64,000 nt of DNA from contig PAPY01000002.1 in NCBI GenBank assembly GCA_002709565.1, forward strand, positions 80,588 to 144,587, written 5' to 3'. This DNA is from Legionellales bacterium. Lineage in GTDB: Bacteria > Pseudomonadota > Gammaproteobacteria > UBA1113. Below, piece after piece: positions 40,266 through 48,309 of this stretch. Below the pieces are notes generated by a model. That model was not told where the DNA came from and made no database searches. It saw only the letters and a program-made list of their open reading frames with translations. Position 1 is the stretch's first letter. Every line of letters starts with the position of its first letter. A program made the position numbers and the translations under genes.

Positions 40266-42074
40266 ATGGCAATTACAATAACAATTACGTCGAAGCAATA
40301 TATTTCCCAAGATATTCTACCCAAAGGAGTCATTGTCGCCGAGCAATACACAGTAGATTATGGCAACGGTTTCACTGCTGACATTACGCCAGCTTATCCG
40401 ACTGAGGAGCAAGAGCCATCGGACGAGCCGTATGAATATGAACTCCAATGTGAAAACTCTCAACAACTATCTACCTTAGTCAGGCTGTTTAAGTATGAGT
40501 CAATTTCATCGTTACAGATATCTGAAACCAACACTAGAGAAATACAGCACTTATTATTAGTTTCTCAGAGGGAGCTGCATGATGCAATTTACTATGCGCT
40601 TGCTACTGATGGTGAGCTTGAGGTTACTTCAACAATAGATTCTGATTCTGAAGATGCTCCTGATGTTGAAATAGTTAATTTTTCAAGATCATCTAACGGT
40701 ACTCTGCAATTACTATCTAGCAATTATCCTGTAACAGTAACAATTATTTCTTCAAAATATCATGATTCTGAGCACCTAAATGATCTGTCCACAGTATTTG
40801 AGACTTATCCAAATGACACTGCAACTACAAAATATACATATTCCTTCGGCTATACGTCGGTTGAAGTTTTTCACCAAGAATTTCCTAAGCTGCTTGATGC
40901 TTTCCACAAGCGCGAAGTTCATTCAATCAATGTTAGTTGCGCTGAAATTACTATGTCCTTCGTATCAGGCCGTGATGGAATAACGATTGAAGAAAAGCTT
41001 AGTACTGTTATGAATCTTAAAAGTGGGACAGTGAATGATTTATCCCATACTTATCGGATGGTAGGAGAGAAGCTTGTTGAGGATAAGCGTGTTGAAGTGA
41101 TGCCTGTATCTGAACCAGTAAATGTTAAAATTACCTTCAAGAAATCTGTAGCTTCTGGACAAAAGAATCATGAAATGGGACTTGGTCAGGTTGTGCAGGG
41201 GCAAATCTTTCGCGGCGTTGTTGATATAGCTATGGAGCCGAAAAATCCTGATAACGATAATCCTATTACCGCGGTCCTCTATAAAGTAAGTGCGTCTCTG
41301 ACTAACATTAACGATCGAGAGTTAACTCAAAAAGTTCTTGCGCGAGAAATACTGTTCGAAGGGATCATTGACAATTTAGATGATCAGACGCCTGAACAAG
41401 ATCAATTTGACATGCTGATTATTCAAATTGGAGATGGCGAAGAAAATAAATTCGAGATATCTCGTGATGATCTACGACAAGCGCTCAGCCCAGACTTTGA
41501 AGCTGAAGCGTTTGAAGTTTGTGATCGCGAAGTAGACAAGGTCAAGAAGGCTGTTTTGGCGCAACTTGCTACGGTTAAATGTGAGCGTCACGAACTTTCA
41601 AGGAAGATCGTTGACGCTAAGAGAGAAAATGAGCGTAAGCGTAAAGCAATGCTATCTAATAGAAGGCCACTGATGGCTAGTGGACTTAATATTGCTAAAG
41701 ATCACTGGGGCTTAAAAGATGATATTGAGTTGTCCTCTGACGGTCAACGTGAGGTTTTAGAGCAGAGTGTAGCTTCTCCCTCAGAGACACAGCTAACTTT
41801 CTTCGAAAAAGTCGTGTCACACGAAGGTACTAAAAAATCAGCTTATGGCTTATCAACGTTAAGCTTAGGTGCTGGCGCGGGTGTTGCGGGATTCGAAGTT
41901 GCTGTTTTTTTTGGTGCTGCGTCACCTCTGTTAGCGATTCCCGGTGTTGGCTGGGCTGCTTTTGGGGTTGCAGTATTAGTTGCTCTGGTGTCAGCTTACT
42001 GCTTCTATAAGACAGCAACGACTGAACCTGTTGTTGACCCTTCTAGTTCTAACACTGCTACTGTCAGAATGTAA
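40266..42074 (+). CDS. Unknown protein with duplicated N-terminal domain, coiled coil and C-terminal membrane hairpin
   Basis: The 602-residue product is not a kinase and no family was recognised. The N-terminal part appears duplicated: residues about 1-105 (ITITITSKQY ... HLLL with SSLQISE) and about 155-235 (VTVTIISSKY ... with HSINVSCAE) share the same beta-strand/helix order. A Lys/Arg/Glu-rich coiled coil spans about 420-475 (VDKVKKAVLAQLATVK, KIVDAKRENERKRKAM). The C-terminus has two hydrophobic segments, about 520-590, including IPGVGWAAFGVAV, which resembles the SGPIGWA hairpins of kinase-like members 2-4. A GGGAGAGA ribosome site precedes the ATG. The shared tail suggests a common destination with the kinases, perhaps a host membrane; that is inference. 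Confidence 0.7.
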   Translation: MAITITITSKQYISQDILPKGVIVAEQYTVDYGNGFTADITPAYPTEEQEPSDEPYEYELQCENSQQLSTLVRLFKYESISSLQISETNTREIQHLLLVSQRELHDAIYYALATDGELEVTSTIDSDSEDAPDVEIVNFSRSSNGTLQLLSSNYPVTVTIISSKYHDSEHLNDLSTVFETYPNDTATTKYTYSFGYTSVEVFHQEFPKLLDAFHKREVHSINVSCAEITMSFVSGRDGITIEEKLSTVMNLKSGTVNDLSHTYRMVGEKLVEDKRVEVMPVSEPVNVKITFKKSVASGQKNHEMGLGQVVQGQIFRGVVDIAMEPKNPDNDNPITAVLYKVSASLTNINDRELTQKVLAREILFEGIIDNLDDQTPEQDQFDMLIIQIGDGEENKFEISRDDLRQALSPDFEAEAFEVCDREVDKVKKAVLAQLATVKCERHELSRKIVDAKRENERKRKAMLSNRRPLMASGLNIAKDHWGLKDDIELSSDGQREVLEQSVASPSETQLTFFEKVVSHEGTKKSAYGLSTLSLGAGAGVAGFEVAVFFGAASPLLAIPGVGWAAFGVAVLVALVSAYCFYKTATTEPVVDPSSSNTATVRM

Positions 42075-42094
42075 TAAATATTACTGTGGTTTTT

Positions 42095-42131
42095 GGCCGA
42101 GTTTGATTGGCTTCGCCAATCAAACTCGGCC
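42095..42131. terminator. Perfect 17-bp stem-loop between convergent genes
   Basis: GGCCGAGTTTGATTGGC (42095-42111) and its exact complement (42115-42131) enclose the 3-base loop TTC. It lies between the convergent 602- and 503-residue genes and probably stops transcription from both sides. There is no T tail on the exit side of either strand, so the termination mechanism is uncertain. Confidence 0.6.
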
Positions 42132-42149
42132 AGGATGTGAGAATGACGG

Positions 42150-43661
42150 CTAGCGACCACCGGGTCTTGGGCTGCTGCTAGCGGAAGCTGTTGATGCTGG
42201 CGCTGGCGCAGTGATGCGTTCAGCAGGTTGTACTATGGCGCGTTCGTCATCAGACAATTCTAAATCGTGAACGTTGACTTGTTTAGCATACTCGGGAGGG
42301 ATGATGACTTTAATTTCTTTGCCTTGGGCAACGTTTTCTTTATAAACCGCTTTAATCATTTTGGTTAATAATTGTTTAACATTCGCTTCAGTGGCGGTGC
42401 CTTCTGGGAGTTTCATGCTGAGCACGATCATGTCTTTGCCGTTCTCTGCACAATGCTTAACGGCCAGCTTTGCCATTTGTTCAAGACTGCTACTATCTGT
42501 TGTCTTGGTTCGGTAACCACCCGCCTGCTGGTGGATTTTGACTTCTCGCTTGAGGGTTTCACCGCCTTCTGTGTGTTCATAGGTGGCGGTGAAGGTTTCG
42601 CCTTCAAAGGAACCTTTCCAATCGCCATCATCTAATACACTATAAAAAGCCGCCTGGCGCGTTTGATCACGCTCAGCATCTGATAGTTGAAACTTATCCA
42701 TCCCAGGTACGGACTCTTCGAAAGGTTTACCAACAAAGGCATCATCACGCCGGACAACGCCATAGAAATCTTTATCTTCATTCGCTTTTAATTCGCCAGC
42801 TTGGAAAGCTTTCAAAAAATCAGGATTGCGGCCCTTGAGGACGTTAATCGTTTCAGCATAAACACTGTCGTATTCTTTTTTGGCAGCAGCGACGGCTTGG
42901 GTGGCGTCGGTGACGGCAGTTTGAGCGTCGCGGATATTCTGTTCGGCCTCGCCAATCCGTTCTCTGGCTGCTCGGGCTCTTGCTCGAGCAGCACGAGCTT
43001 GTTCTCTAGCTTTGGCTAGCTCGTGAGCTTTAACACCTTCCTTTCCTTCTAGTTCCCGGACGGCTTCATTGAAATAGTCGAATTCTTCCTTAGCCTCAGT
43101 GGCAGCCTGCTTAACTCCTGGTAGTCCATCTTTTTTAGCCTGTAAATCATTTTTCGCTGCAGCTTCATCCCCTTCAGCATTTGAAAGTTTAGCAAAAGCC
43201 TCATTAATCCGGCTGCCAGCCCAGTGCATGAAACTCAATTCGACTTCGAGGTGCTTGCTATGGGCAGCGTAAAAATTTTTATTGCCGACAAGGAAACTTT
43301 GTTTTTTTCTGTCACTAAGGGGAGTCTTGGGGTCACTACTCGGTAGTCTGTCTTCATCAACAGCTGGGTACCCAAACCTCTTGTTCGCCACCATAACAGC
43401 GACGTTTTTGCCCTGACCCAGGGCATAATACATATTGGCAATGGAGCGATTGAGCTCAGCTCTGGAGGCTGCGGGAGCGTCAGCAGCTATGGCAGCAGCG
43501 CCCGTAACAGCGATGCCGTAATACTCAGGATCAGAACCTGGAACTATACCGGAACGGGCCTGGGCAACGGTGGATGTCTTAAATGTAACTGTAGGTGTTG
43601 ATGTTGCGGCGCCTGCGGGGCTAGCCTCGACGATCACACCATATTGCTTCGGATCAGGCAT
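42150..43661 (-). CDS. Coiled-coil protein of unknown function
   Basis: The 503-residue product has no signal peptide or membrane segment. The N-terminus carries two similar motifs, DPKQYGVIVEAS and DPEYYGIAVTGA. The middle (about 140-275) is a long Ala/Glu/Lys/Arg coiled coil with an AREQARAARARARAARERIG stretch. A C-terminal alpha/beta domain (about 345-465) includes GKDMIVLSMKLPEG, VKQLLTKMIKAVYKEN and EIKVIIPPEY. The last 30 residues are Ala/Ser/Pro-rich. Architecture and context make it an effector candidate, but no activity can be proposed. GGAG lies upstream of the ATG. Confidence 0.68.
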   Translation of the reverse strand: MPDPKQYGVIVEASPAGAATSTPTVTFKTSTVAQARSGIVPGSDPEYYGIAVTGAAAIAADAPAASRAELNRSIANMYYALGQGKNVAVMVANKRFGYPAVDEDRLPSSDPKTPLSDRKKQSFLVGNKNFYAAHSKHLEVELSFMHWAGSRINEAFAKLSNAEGDEAAAKNDLQAKKDGLPGVKQAATEAKEEFDYFNEAVRELEGKEGVKAHELAKAREQARAARARARAARERIGEAEQNIRDAQTAVTDATQAVAAAKKEYDSVYAETINVLKGRNPDFLKAFQAGELKANEDKDFYGVVRRDDAFVGKPFEESVPGMDKFQLSDAERDQTRQAAFYSVLDDGDWKGSFEGETFTATYEHTEGGETLKREVKIHQQAGGYRTKTTDSSSLEQMAKLAVKHCAENGKDMIVLSMKLPEGTATEANVKQLLTKMIKAVYKENVAQGKEIKVIIPPEYAKQVNVHDLELSDDERAIVQPAERITAPAPASTASASSSPRPGGR

Positions 43662-43921
43662 ATTGTCTCCGGTTTATTGTTATTGCCAAGGGCATACTCT
43701 AATAGTAGCTAGATTTTGCATAATAGGCCTCGTGCCTTAACTCAATCTTAAGGGGTTATTGTAAAACGCCCCTAATTCAGGGCTTAACGCTTATCAGGGC
43801 TCACGAAAAACGATGCTAGGCGAGGCGAATTAGCAGACAAAAAGCGAAGTTTATTGGGAATAAATGAGCACTTTTGGCTGTTAATTCAACGAAGTATAGC
43901 GCGTTTTGCGTGGGTCCTGAG

Positions 43922-44263
43922 CTATTCACCCCGAAATATCTTATCCACCTTGGCGGCACAGATAAAATCATTCTCCGATAGCCCGCCGATAGCGTGGGTG
44001 CTATAGCGTACTAGGGCATGGTTATAGCTTAACTCGATATCGGGGTGGTGGTTCTCATTGTGGGCCATCCAGGCGATGGCGTTCACAAAGGCCATGGTTT
44101 CGTAATAGTTCTTGAAATGAAAGCTGCGGACGATTTCTTTGCCGGACTCTTTGAGGTCCCATTCTTCCACTTGCTCGAGCATGCGGGTGGCAGCGTCCAT
44201 ATCCAGAGCCGGTACACCGCCTTCACAGGGCAGACAGCGCTTTTGGGTTAATTGTTCAGTCAT
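43922..44263 (-). CDS. phhB: Pterin-4a-carbinolamine dehydratase
   Basis: This 113-residue enzyme dehydrates 4a-hydroxytetrahydropterin so that the pterin cofactor of phenylalanine hydroxylase can be recycled. The family motif NENHHPDIELSYNHA with its catalytic His pair is clear, as is the following VRYSTHAIGGLSENDFICAAKVD. It is the last gene of the minus-strand order hisC-like, phhA, phhB, with 54 bases after phhA, so co-transcription is likely. Length is typical. AGGATATC lies upstream of the ATG. Confidence 0.93.
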   Translation of the reverse strand: MTEQLTQKRCLPCEGGVPALDMDAATRMLEQVEEWDLKESGKEIVRSFHFKNYYETMAFVNAIAWMAHNENHHPDIELSYNHALVRYSTHAIGGLSENDFICAAKVDKIFRGE

Positions 44264-44317
44264 GGTGATATCCTGATTGGTTAGGAAACCCCACCTTAAA
44301 AATCTTCCCCATGCTTG

Positions 44318-45130
44318 TCAACACTTGAGCTCAAAATTTGGCCCCATAGGCTCGAAGTTTGGGGCAAATTCCCCAAGCTCCCGGGCTTTGCGGATAGTGC
44401 CGAACACATCATTCGTGATGAGATCATAAAGCTGCGCAAAATCATCAATGACGTAATACACAGGCTGGATGATATCCACCCGATAAGGGGTGCGCAGGGC
44501 GTCTAAGCCGCGGCCCAAAGGCTTACGAATAGGTGTATCGCTCTCAACGGCATAGATGGTCTCATCTTTGGAGGAGAGAATGCCGCCACCGTAGTTCTTG
44601 AGGCCCTTCGGGGTATTCATCAAGCCGAACTCAACGGTAAACCAATACAGGCGTCCCAGGGCCTGGCGGTCTTCTTTGTCGGCATTCAAGGCCACTTCAC
44701 CATAGGCTTGGGCAAAGTCAGCATAGGCTTGATTGGTGAGTAGGGGGCAATGGCCAAAGTATTCATGGAAAATATCCGGCTCTTGCAGATAATCTAACTC
44801 TTCACGCCGGCGAATAAAGGTCGCGGCAGGGAATTTTTTGTTGGCCAGTAATTCAAAGAACTGCTCAACAGGAATCAAGGCTGGTACTGGCTCGACGGCC
44901 CAACCCGTGGCTTGACCGAGTTTTTCGTTCAATTCCGGGCATTGGGGTATGCGGTCCATGGGTAAATCGAGGATTTTGAGCCCTTCGATGAATTCATCAC
45001 AGGCTAAGCGCTCGACGATGGGAATTTGGCGGGTGATCAAATCCTGCCAGACTGAGTTCTCCTCAGCAGTAAAATCAACCATGCCATTGGCATCGGGTAT
45101 CTTGGCCGTGTATTTGCTGACGTGTTCCAT
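44318..45130 (-). CDS. phhA: Phenylalanine 4-monooxygenase
   Basis: This non-heme iron, tetrahydropterin-dependent enzyme hydroxylates phenylalanine to tyrosine. The 270-residue product is the compact bacterial form without a regulatory ACT domain. The iron ligands are visible as His122 and His127 in FHEYFGHCPL and Glu167 in YWFTVEFGL. PDIFHEYFGH and GGGILSSKDE are family hallmarks. The genetic partner phhB follows. In Legionella this enzyme feeds pyomelanin production and tyrosine supply; whether that holds here is inference. Confidence 0.95.
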   Translation of the reverse strand: MEHVSKYTAKIPDANGMVDFTAEENSVWQDLITRQIPIVERLACDEFIEGLKILDLPMDRIPQCPELNEKLGQATGWAVEPVPALIPVEQFFELLANKKFPAATFIRRREELDYLQEPDIFHEYFGHCPLLTNQAYADFAQAYGEVALNADKEDRQALGRLYWFTVEFGLMNTPKGLKNYGGGILSSKDETIYAVESDTPIRKPLGRGLDALRTPYRVDIIQPVYYVIDDFAQLYDLITNDVFGTIRKARELGEFAPNFEPMGPNFELKC

Positions 45131-45152
45131 AGTTACCTACTTTCAAAGAGTT

Positions 45153-45179
45153 GTAGAAAGAACTTAAAGTGCTTTCTAC
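45153..45179 (-). promoter_or_regulatory. Stem-loop between the hisC-like gene and phhA
   Basis: GTAGAAAG (45153-45160) and CTTTCTAC (45172-45179) are complementary around 11 bases, in the 48-base gap and reaching the upstream stop codon. It could modulate read-through or mRNA processing inside the operon. Confidence 0.3.
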
Positions 45180-46279
45180 TACAAGGATAGCACTTTTTTT
45201 AACCCCTCTAACAGTCGTAGATTGTGTTCAGGTAAACCAATGGAAATTCGTAAATGATTTGCTAAACCGTAGCCCGTTAGTGGACGGACTATTATGCCAA
45301 GTTGTAAGAGCTCTTGGAAGACACTTTGACCATCCCGCGGCACAGCAACCATCAGAAAATTACCCTGAGACGGCAAACACTCGAGCCCTAAGTCCGCCAA
45401 CGCTGTGCGTAACTGCAACATTTGCCCATGATTATTGCTGACATTATGGTGAATGTAGTCGCGGTGGATAATGGCTGCCTCGCCCGCAGCGAGGGCAGCT
45501 GCATTCACATTAAAGGGCAGGCGCACTTGATTGAGGAGCCCGGCGATTTGTTCGCAACTGATACTGTAACCCAAACGCAATCCTGCTAGCCCATAGGCTT
45601 TTGAAAACGTGCGGGTGATGACGAGATTTGGATGCTCTCTTAGCAGGGCAAGACTGTCAGGATAATCTTGAGCTGCAACAAATTCGAGATAAGCTTCATC
45701 GATGACGACAATGACGGTGTCGGGGATGCTGTTCAGTAACGTCTCCAGTTGCTGATGAGTAATATAACCGCCGGTAGGATTGTTCGGATTTGCGAGACAT
45801 AATAATTTGCTGCGGGGATCCACAGCCTGGGCTATGGCTTCAATATCAAACTGCCAATCTCGCATCGGCACTTCAATGATGTCGGCTTGTTGCGCCTCGG
45901 CCACTAAGCGATAAGTGATAAAACCATACTGGGATAACACCACATTATCACCAGGCGCCAAAAATACTTGGGCCAATAATTGCAAAATATTTTCAGAGCC
46001 ATTGCCCAAGGTGATTTGCTGGGGCTCAACGCCTAGTCGTTCAGCCAAGGTTAGTTTTAATTGCCGTCCAGCACCATCGGGGTAGAGGTAACTGCTGCGC
46101 GCGGCTTTAAAAGCGGCTTTGATGGCGGGGATGTTGGGGCCGATGGGACTTTCGTTGCTGGCGAGTTTAATAATATCCTCGACGCCAGTTTCACGGGTCA
46201 AGTCAGCCTTGCGCTTACCGGGTTGGTAAGGTTTGATGTTGCGCACAGACGCATTGGTAAGTTTGCTAAAATCGACCAT
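45179..46279 (-). CDS. hisC: Histidinol-phosphate aminotransferase family (HisC-like)
   Basis: The 366-residue PLP-dependent aminotransferase has HisC hallmarks: KLASNESPIGPN at the N-terminus, LGNGSENIL, ANPNNPTGGYI, VIDEAYLEF and RTFSKAYGLAGLRLGY with the PLP lysine. HisC enzymes convert imidazole-acetol phosphate to histidinol phosphate, and many also transaminate aromatic amino acids. No other his gene is in the window. It is the first gene of an apparent operon with phhA and phhB, so tyrosine/phenylalanine transamination may be the main job here. The symbol refers to family, not proven function. Confidence 0.85.
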   Translation of the reverse strand: MVDFSKLTNASVRNIKPYQPGKRKADLTRETGVEDIIKLASNESPIGPNIPAIKAAFKAARSSYLYPDGAGRQLKLTLAERLGVEPQQITLGNGSENILQLLAQVFLAPGDNVVLSQYGFITYRLVAEAQQADIIEVPMRDWQFDIEAIAQAVDPRSKLLCLANPNNPTGGYITHQQLETLLNSIPDTVIVVIDEAYLEFVAAQDYPDSLALLREHPNLVITRTFSKAYGLAGLRLGYSISCEQIAGLLNQVRLPFNVNAAALAAGEAAIIHRDYIHHNVSNNHGQMLQLRTALADLGLECLPSQGNFLMVAVPRDGQSVFQELLQLGIIVRPLTGYGLANHLRISIGLPEHNLRLLEGLKKVLSL

Positions 46280-46415
46280 GGTAGTGTTATCTTTGTTCTC
46301 ATTCCTACTAACTGTGGTTCATAAAATCCGATCGCGCAATAATTATTTGCATAATTATAAAATGCTATGGTATTGTTCGCACTTCAAGGGGATTGGTTAA
46401 CGGTTTGGAGTGATG

Positions 46416-46760
46416 ATGAATCGACAGATCCCCCGTGCTTGTGCCGGTTTCGGCTTGATTGAATTACTCATCAGTTTGTTGGTGTTTTCGGTGGCGATGC
46501 TAGGACTCGCGCGCCTGCAATTACTTGCCACTAGGTATTGCCACAGTGCCTATCTCTACAGTGTTGCAGCTAATCAAGGACGAACTTTGGCAAATGATAA
46601 GCGCGCCGGCTTGCAGGATATGAGTGGCTGGCAAGCGGCTAATCAACGTTTACTGCCCCAAGGCTATGGTACGGTCGGTGACACCGCTGTTGTGTTAACC
46701 TGGATGGATCCTAAACCCCGTCGTTTGCAATTGCCGGGGGGCAGTGATGACGCGGGCTAG
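46416..46760 (+). CDS. pilV: Type IV pilus minor pilin PilV-like
   Basis: The 114-residue product has a short basic leader ending in Gly followed by FGLIELLISLLVFSVAMLGLARLQ. This is a class III prepilin signal with Glu at mature position 5, processed by PilD. The short soluble domain has one Cys near the start. GGAG just upstream selects the ATG at 46416; two codons earlier (46410, 46413) are possible starts. It overlaps pilW by 14 bases. Minor pilins PilV, PilW and PilX prime pilus assembly. The product is shorter than the usual PilV (about 150-180 residues). Confidence 0.82.
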   Translation: MNRQIPRACAGFGLIELLISLLVFSVAMLGLARLQLLATRYCHSAYLYSVAANQGRTLANDKRAGLQDMSGWQAANQRLLPQGYGTVGDTAVVLTWMDPKPRRLQLPGGSDDAG

Positions 46761-47793
46761 AGGATTTACATTACTAGAAGTTATGTTGCTGTTGGCCTTG
46801 AGTTCGTTGGTAGTGCTGGGTTATGTGGAATTGTATATCACCAGCGAGCATAATTTTCGTTATATCCAAGGACTCGCCCATATTCAATCAACCGGTCGCA
46901 AAGCCAGTGCGCTGTTTCATCGGGCGGTCTCCCATGCGGGATTCATGGGATGTCGTCCTCTGGGGGCAATCAGTCATGGCAGCGTCGCACCGGTGTCAGT
47001 GGATACAAACTTCAGCAAAGGCGTCAGTGGCAATGATACGTTTAGTCTACGCAATATGGCAGTGGATACCGCGGTGTTACTGACGGATATGACGACATCA
47101 TCGGAATTGGTGGTGACAGGGCAGCCCCGTTTTCGCAATCAACAACCATTGGTCATCGCAGATTGTTTGCATTATCAGATCTTTACACCGGTCAAAGTCG
47201 CGAGACGTCGCGGTCAGCAGTTGATTGTGAGTGATGCACCGATGTTGCATTTCAACACGGGCGCTATGGTGGGGCGCTGGTTACAACAGACGTATTACAT
47301 TCGTAAAACCACCCGCAACAATAAACAAGGCCACGCTATCTACAGTCTCTATAGGCAAACCACCAATGGCCGTAGTGAAGAGTTATTGGCTGGCGTGGAG
47401 CGCATGGCAATTACACTGGGGGTGAGGCAAGGGGACAGCGGTTCCCGCTTAACATCTCGCGATGGGGGTTTCCAAAGGGGGAAATCGCGATTTTCCCCCT
47501 TTGGTCGCCGTCCGTGTAGCTTGGCTGCACAGGCGATAGTACTTGGGAAGCAGCTTCCCGGCTTAGCCGGGAGCTGCTGGCAAGGGGATAGCCTTGTTAT
47601 GCAAAGACCAAACCAGGTAACGGATTGGCAGCAGGTGCGCTTAGTGCGGGTGACATTGTTGTTGACTAGCATCGAGGCGATTATCGCGAAGCCTCAGCCC
47701 ATTGCGTTTATGGGTGAAATATTACGCCCTCAGGATCAACAGCTACGAAAAGTCTGGCAAATTGATATTGCACTGGAGAACTATGGAGATTGA
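46747..47793 (+). CDS. pilW: Type IV pilus minor pilin PilW-like, with an in-frame repeat insertion
   Basis: The 348-residue product begins MTRARGFTLLEVMLLLALSS, a prepilin signal with Glu5. The extracellular domain has ALFHRAVSHAGFMGC typical of PilW, then LLAGVERMAITLGV and, later, WQQVRLVRVTLLLTS. Between these conserved blocks, at about residues 234-279, the 136-bp palindromic repeat at 47448-47583 is translated in frame without a stop, producing a segment such as FQRGKSRFSPFGRRPCSLAA. The insert probably adds a surface loop. The gene overlaps pilV at its start and pilX at its end, so the three are translationally coupled. Confidence 0.85.
   Translation: MTRARGFTLLEVMLLLALSSLVVLGYVELYITSEHNFRYIQGLAHIQSTGRKASALFHRAVSHAGFMGCRPLGAISHGSVAPVSVDTNFSKGVSGNDTFSLRNMAVDTAVLLTDMTTSSELVVTGQPRFRNQQPLVIADCLHYQIFTPVKVARRRGQQLIVSDAPMLHFNTGAMVGRWLQQTYYIRKTTRNNKQGHAIYSLYRQTTNGRSEELLAGVERMAITLGVRQGDSGSRLTSRDGGFQRGKSRFSPFGRRPCSLAAQAIVLGKQLPGLAGSCWQGDSLVMQRPNQVTDWQQVRLVRVTLLLTSIEAIIAKPQPIAFMGEILRPQDQQLRKVWQIDIALENYGD
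47448..47583 (+). repeat. 136-bp palindromic repeat element, copy A (inside pilW)
   Basis: This copy aligns without gaps to the reverse complement of 51268-51403, with 110 of 136 positions identical by hand count. It contains three hairpins. The first is CCAAAGGGGGAAA/TTTCCCCCTTTGG (47472-47504); the second is GTGTAGC-TTG-GCTGCAC; the third has arms GCAGCTTCCCGGC and GCCGGGAGCTGC. Many differences between copies are compensatory within stems. Confidence 0.85.
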
Positions 47794-48301
47794 GAAAGGT
47801 TTTATATTGATACTGACCCTGTTGTATCTCACACTTTTGAGTGGCTTAGCCTTAGCGGCCATGGATGTGGCACAATTACAGATGGCAATGAACCATTATA
47901 GCATTGCCGCCCAGCGTGAAGAGCGCGCCTTAGCCACTGCGTTGCATCAAGGTGAGATATTATTACAAGGTGAGGAGCTGCCTGTCTGTGTGCTGGAGCG
48001 ACAAACCGATTGGCACAAACCACCGACGTGGTGGCAACGCCATGGCTGTCGTTGGCAATCCCAATCACTGCATGGCGTGAGAGTATTTGAGCTGCTGGCC
48101 CATGATGCTTGTGGTGTCGTCGCAGAGAGCAGCGTAGGGGTGGATTATTGGCGCATCACCGTCATGCTTGAAGACCGCTTTCAGCAACAACACCTGGTGC
48201 AACAAGTTATGCCCTTGGTGAACAATAATCTAGCTGATTGCAATGGCCCCACGCACACAGTAAGCTTAGGCTCTCGCACTTGGCGAGAACGCTATGCTTA
48301 A
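47783..48301 (+). CDS. pilX: Type IV pilus minor pilin PilX-like
   Basis: The 172-residue product starts MEIEKGFILILTLLYLTLLSGLALAAMD, the PilX-type N-terminus in which the residue at mature position 5 is not Glu. The remainder is soluble with several cysteines (LPVCVLE, RHGCRWQ, HDACGVV, LADCNG). The ATG at 47783 overlaps the pilW stop and has GGAG five bases upstream. No pilY1, fimT or pilE gene follows, so this minor-pilin cluster is incomplete at this locus; the rest may be elsewhere. Confidence 0.82.
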   Translation: MEIEKGFILILTLLYLTLLSGLALAAMDVAQLQMAMNHYSIAAQREERALATALHQGEILLQGEELPVCVLERQTDWHKPPTWWQRHGCRWQSQSLHGVRVFELLAHDACGVVAESSVGVDYWRITVMLEDRFQQQHLVQQVMPLVNNNLADCNGPTHTVSLGSRTWRERYA

Positions 48302-48309
48302 GGAGCTCT

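Noticed and set aside
47349..47672. 107-codon minus-strand frame inside pilW
   Set aside because: It is the other-strand reading of the inserted palindromic element within a well supported pilW gene.
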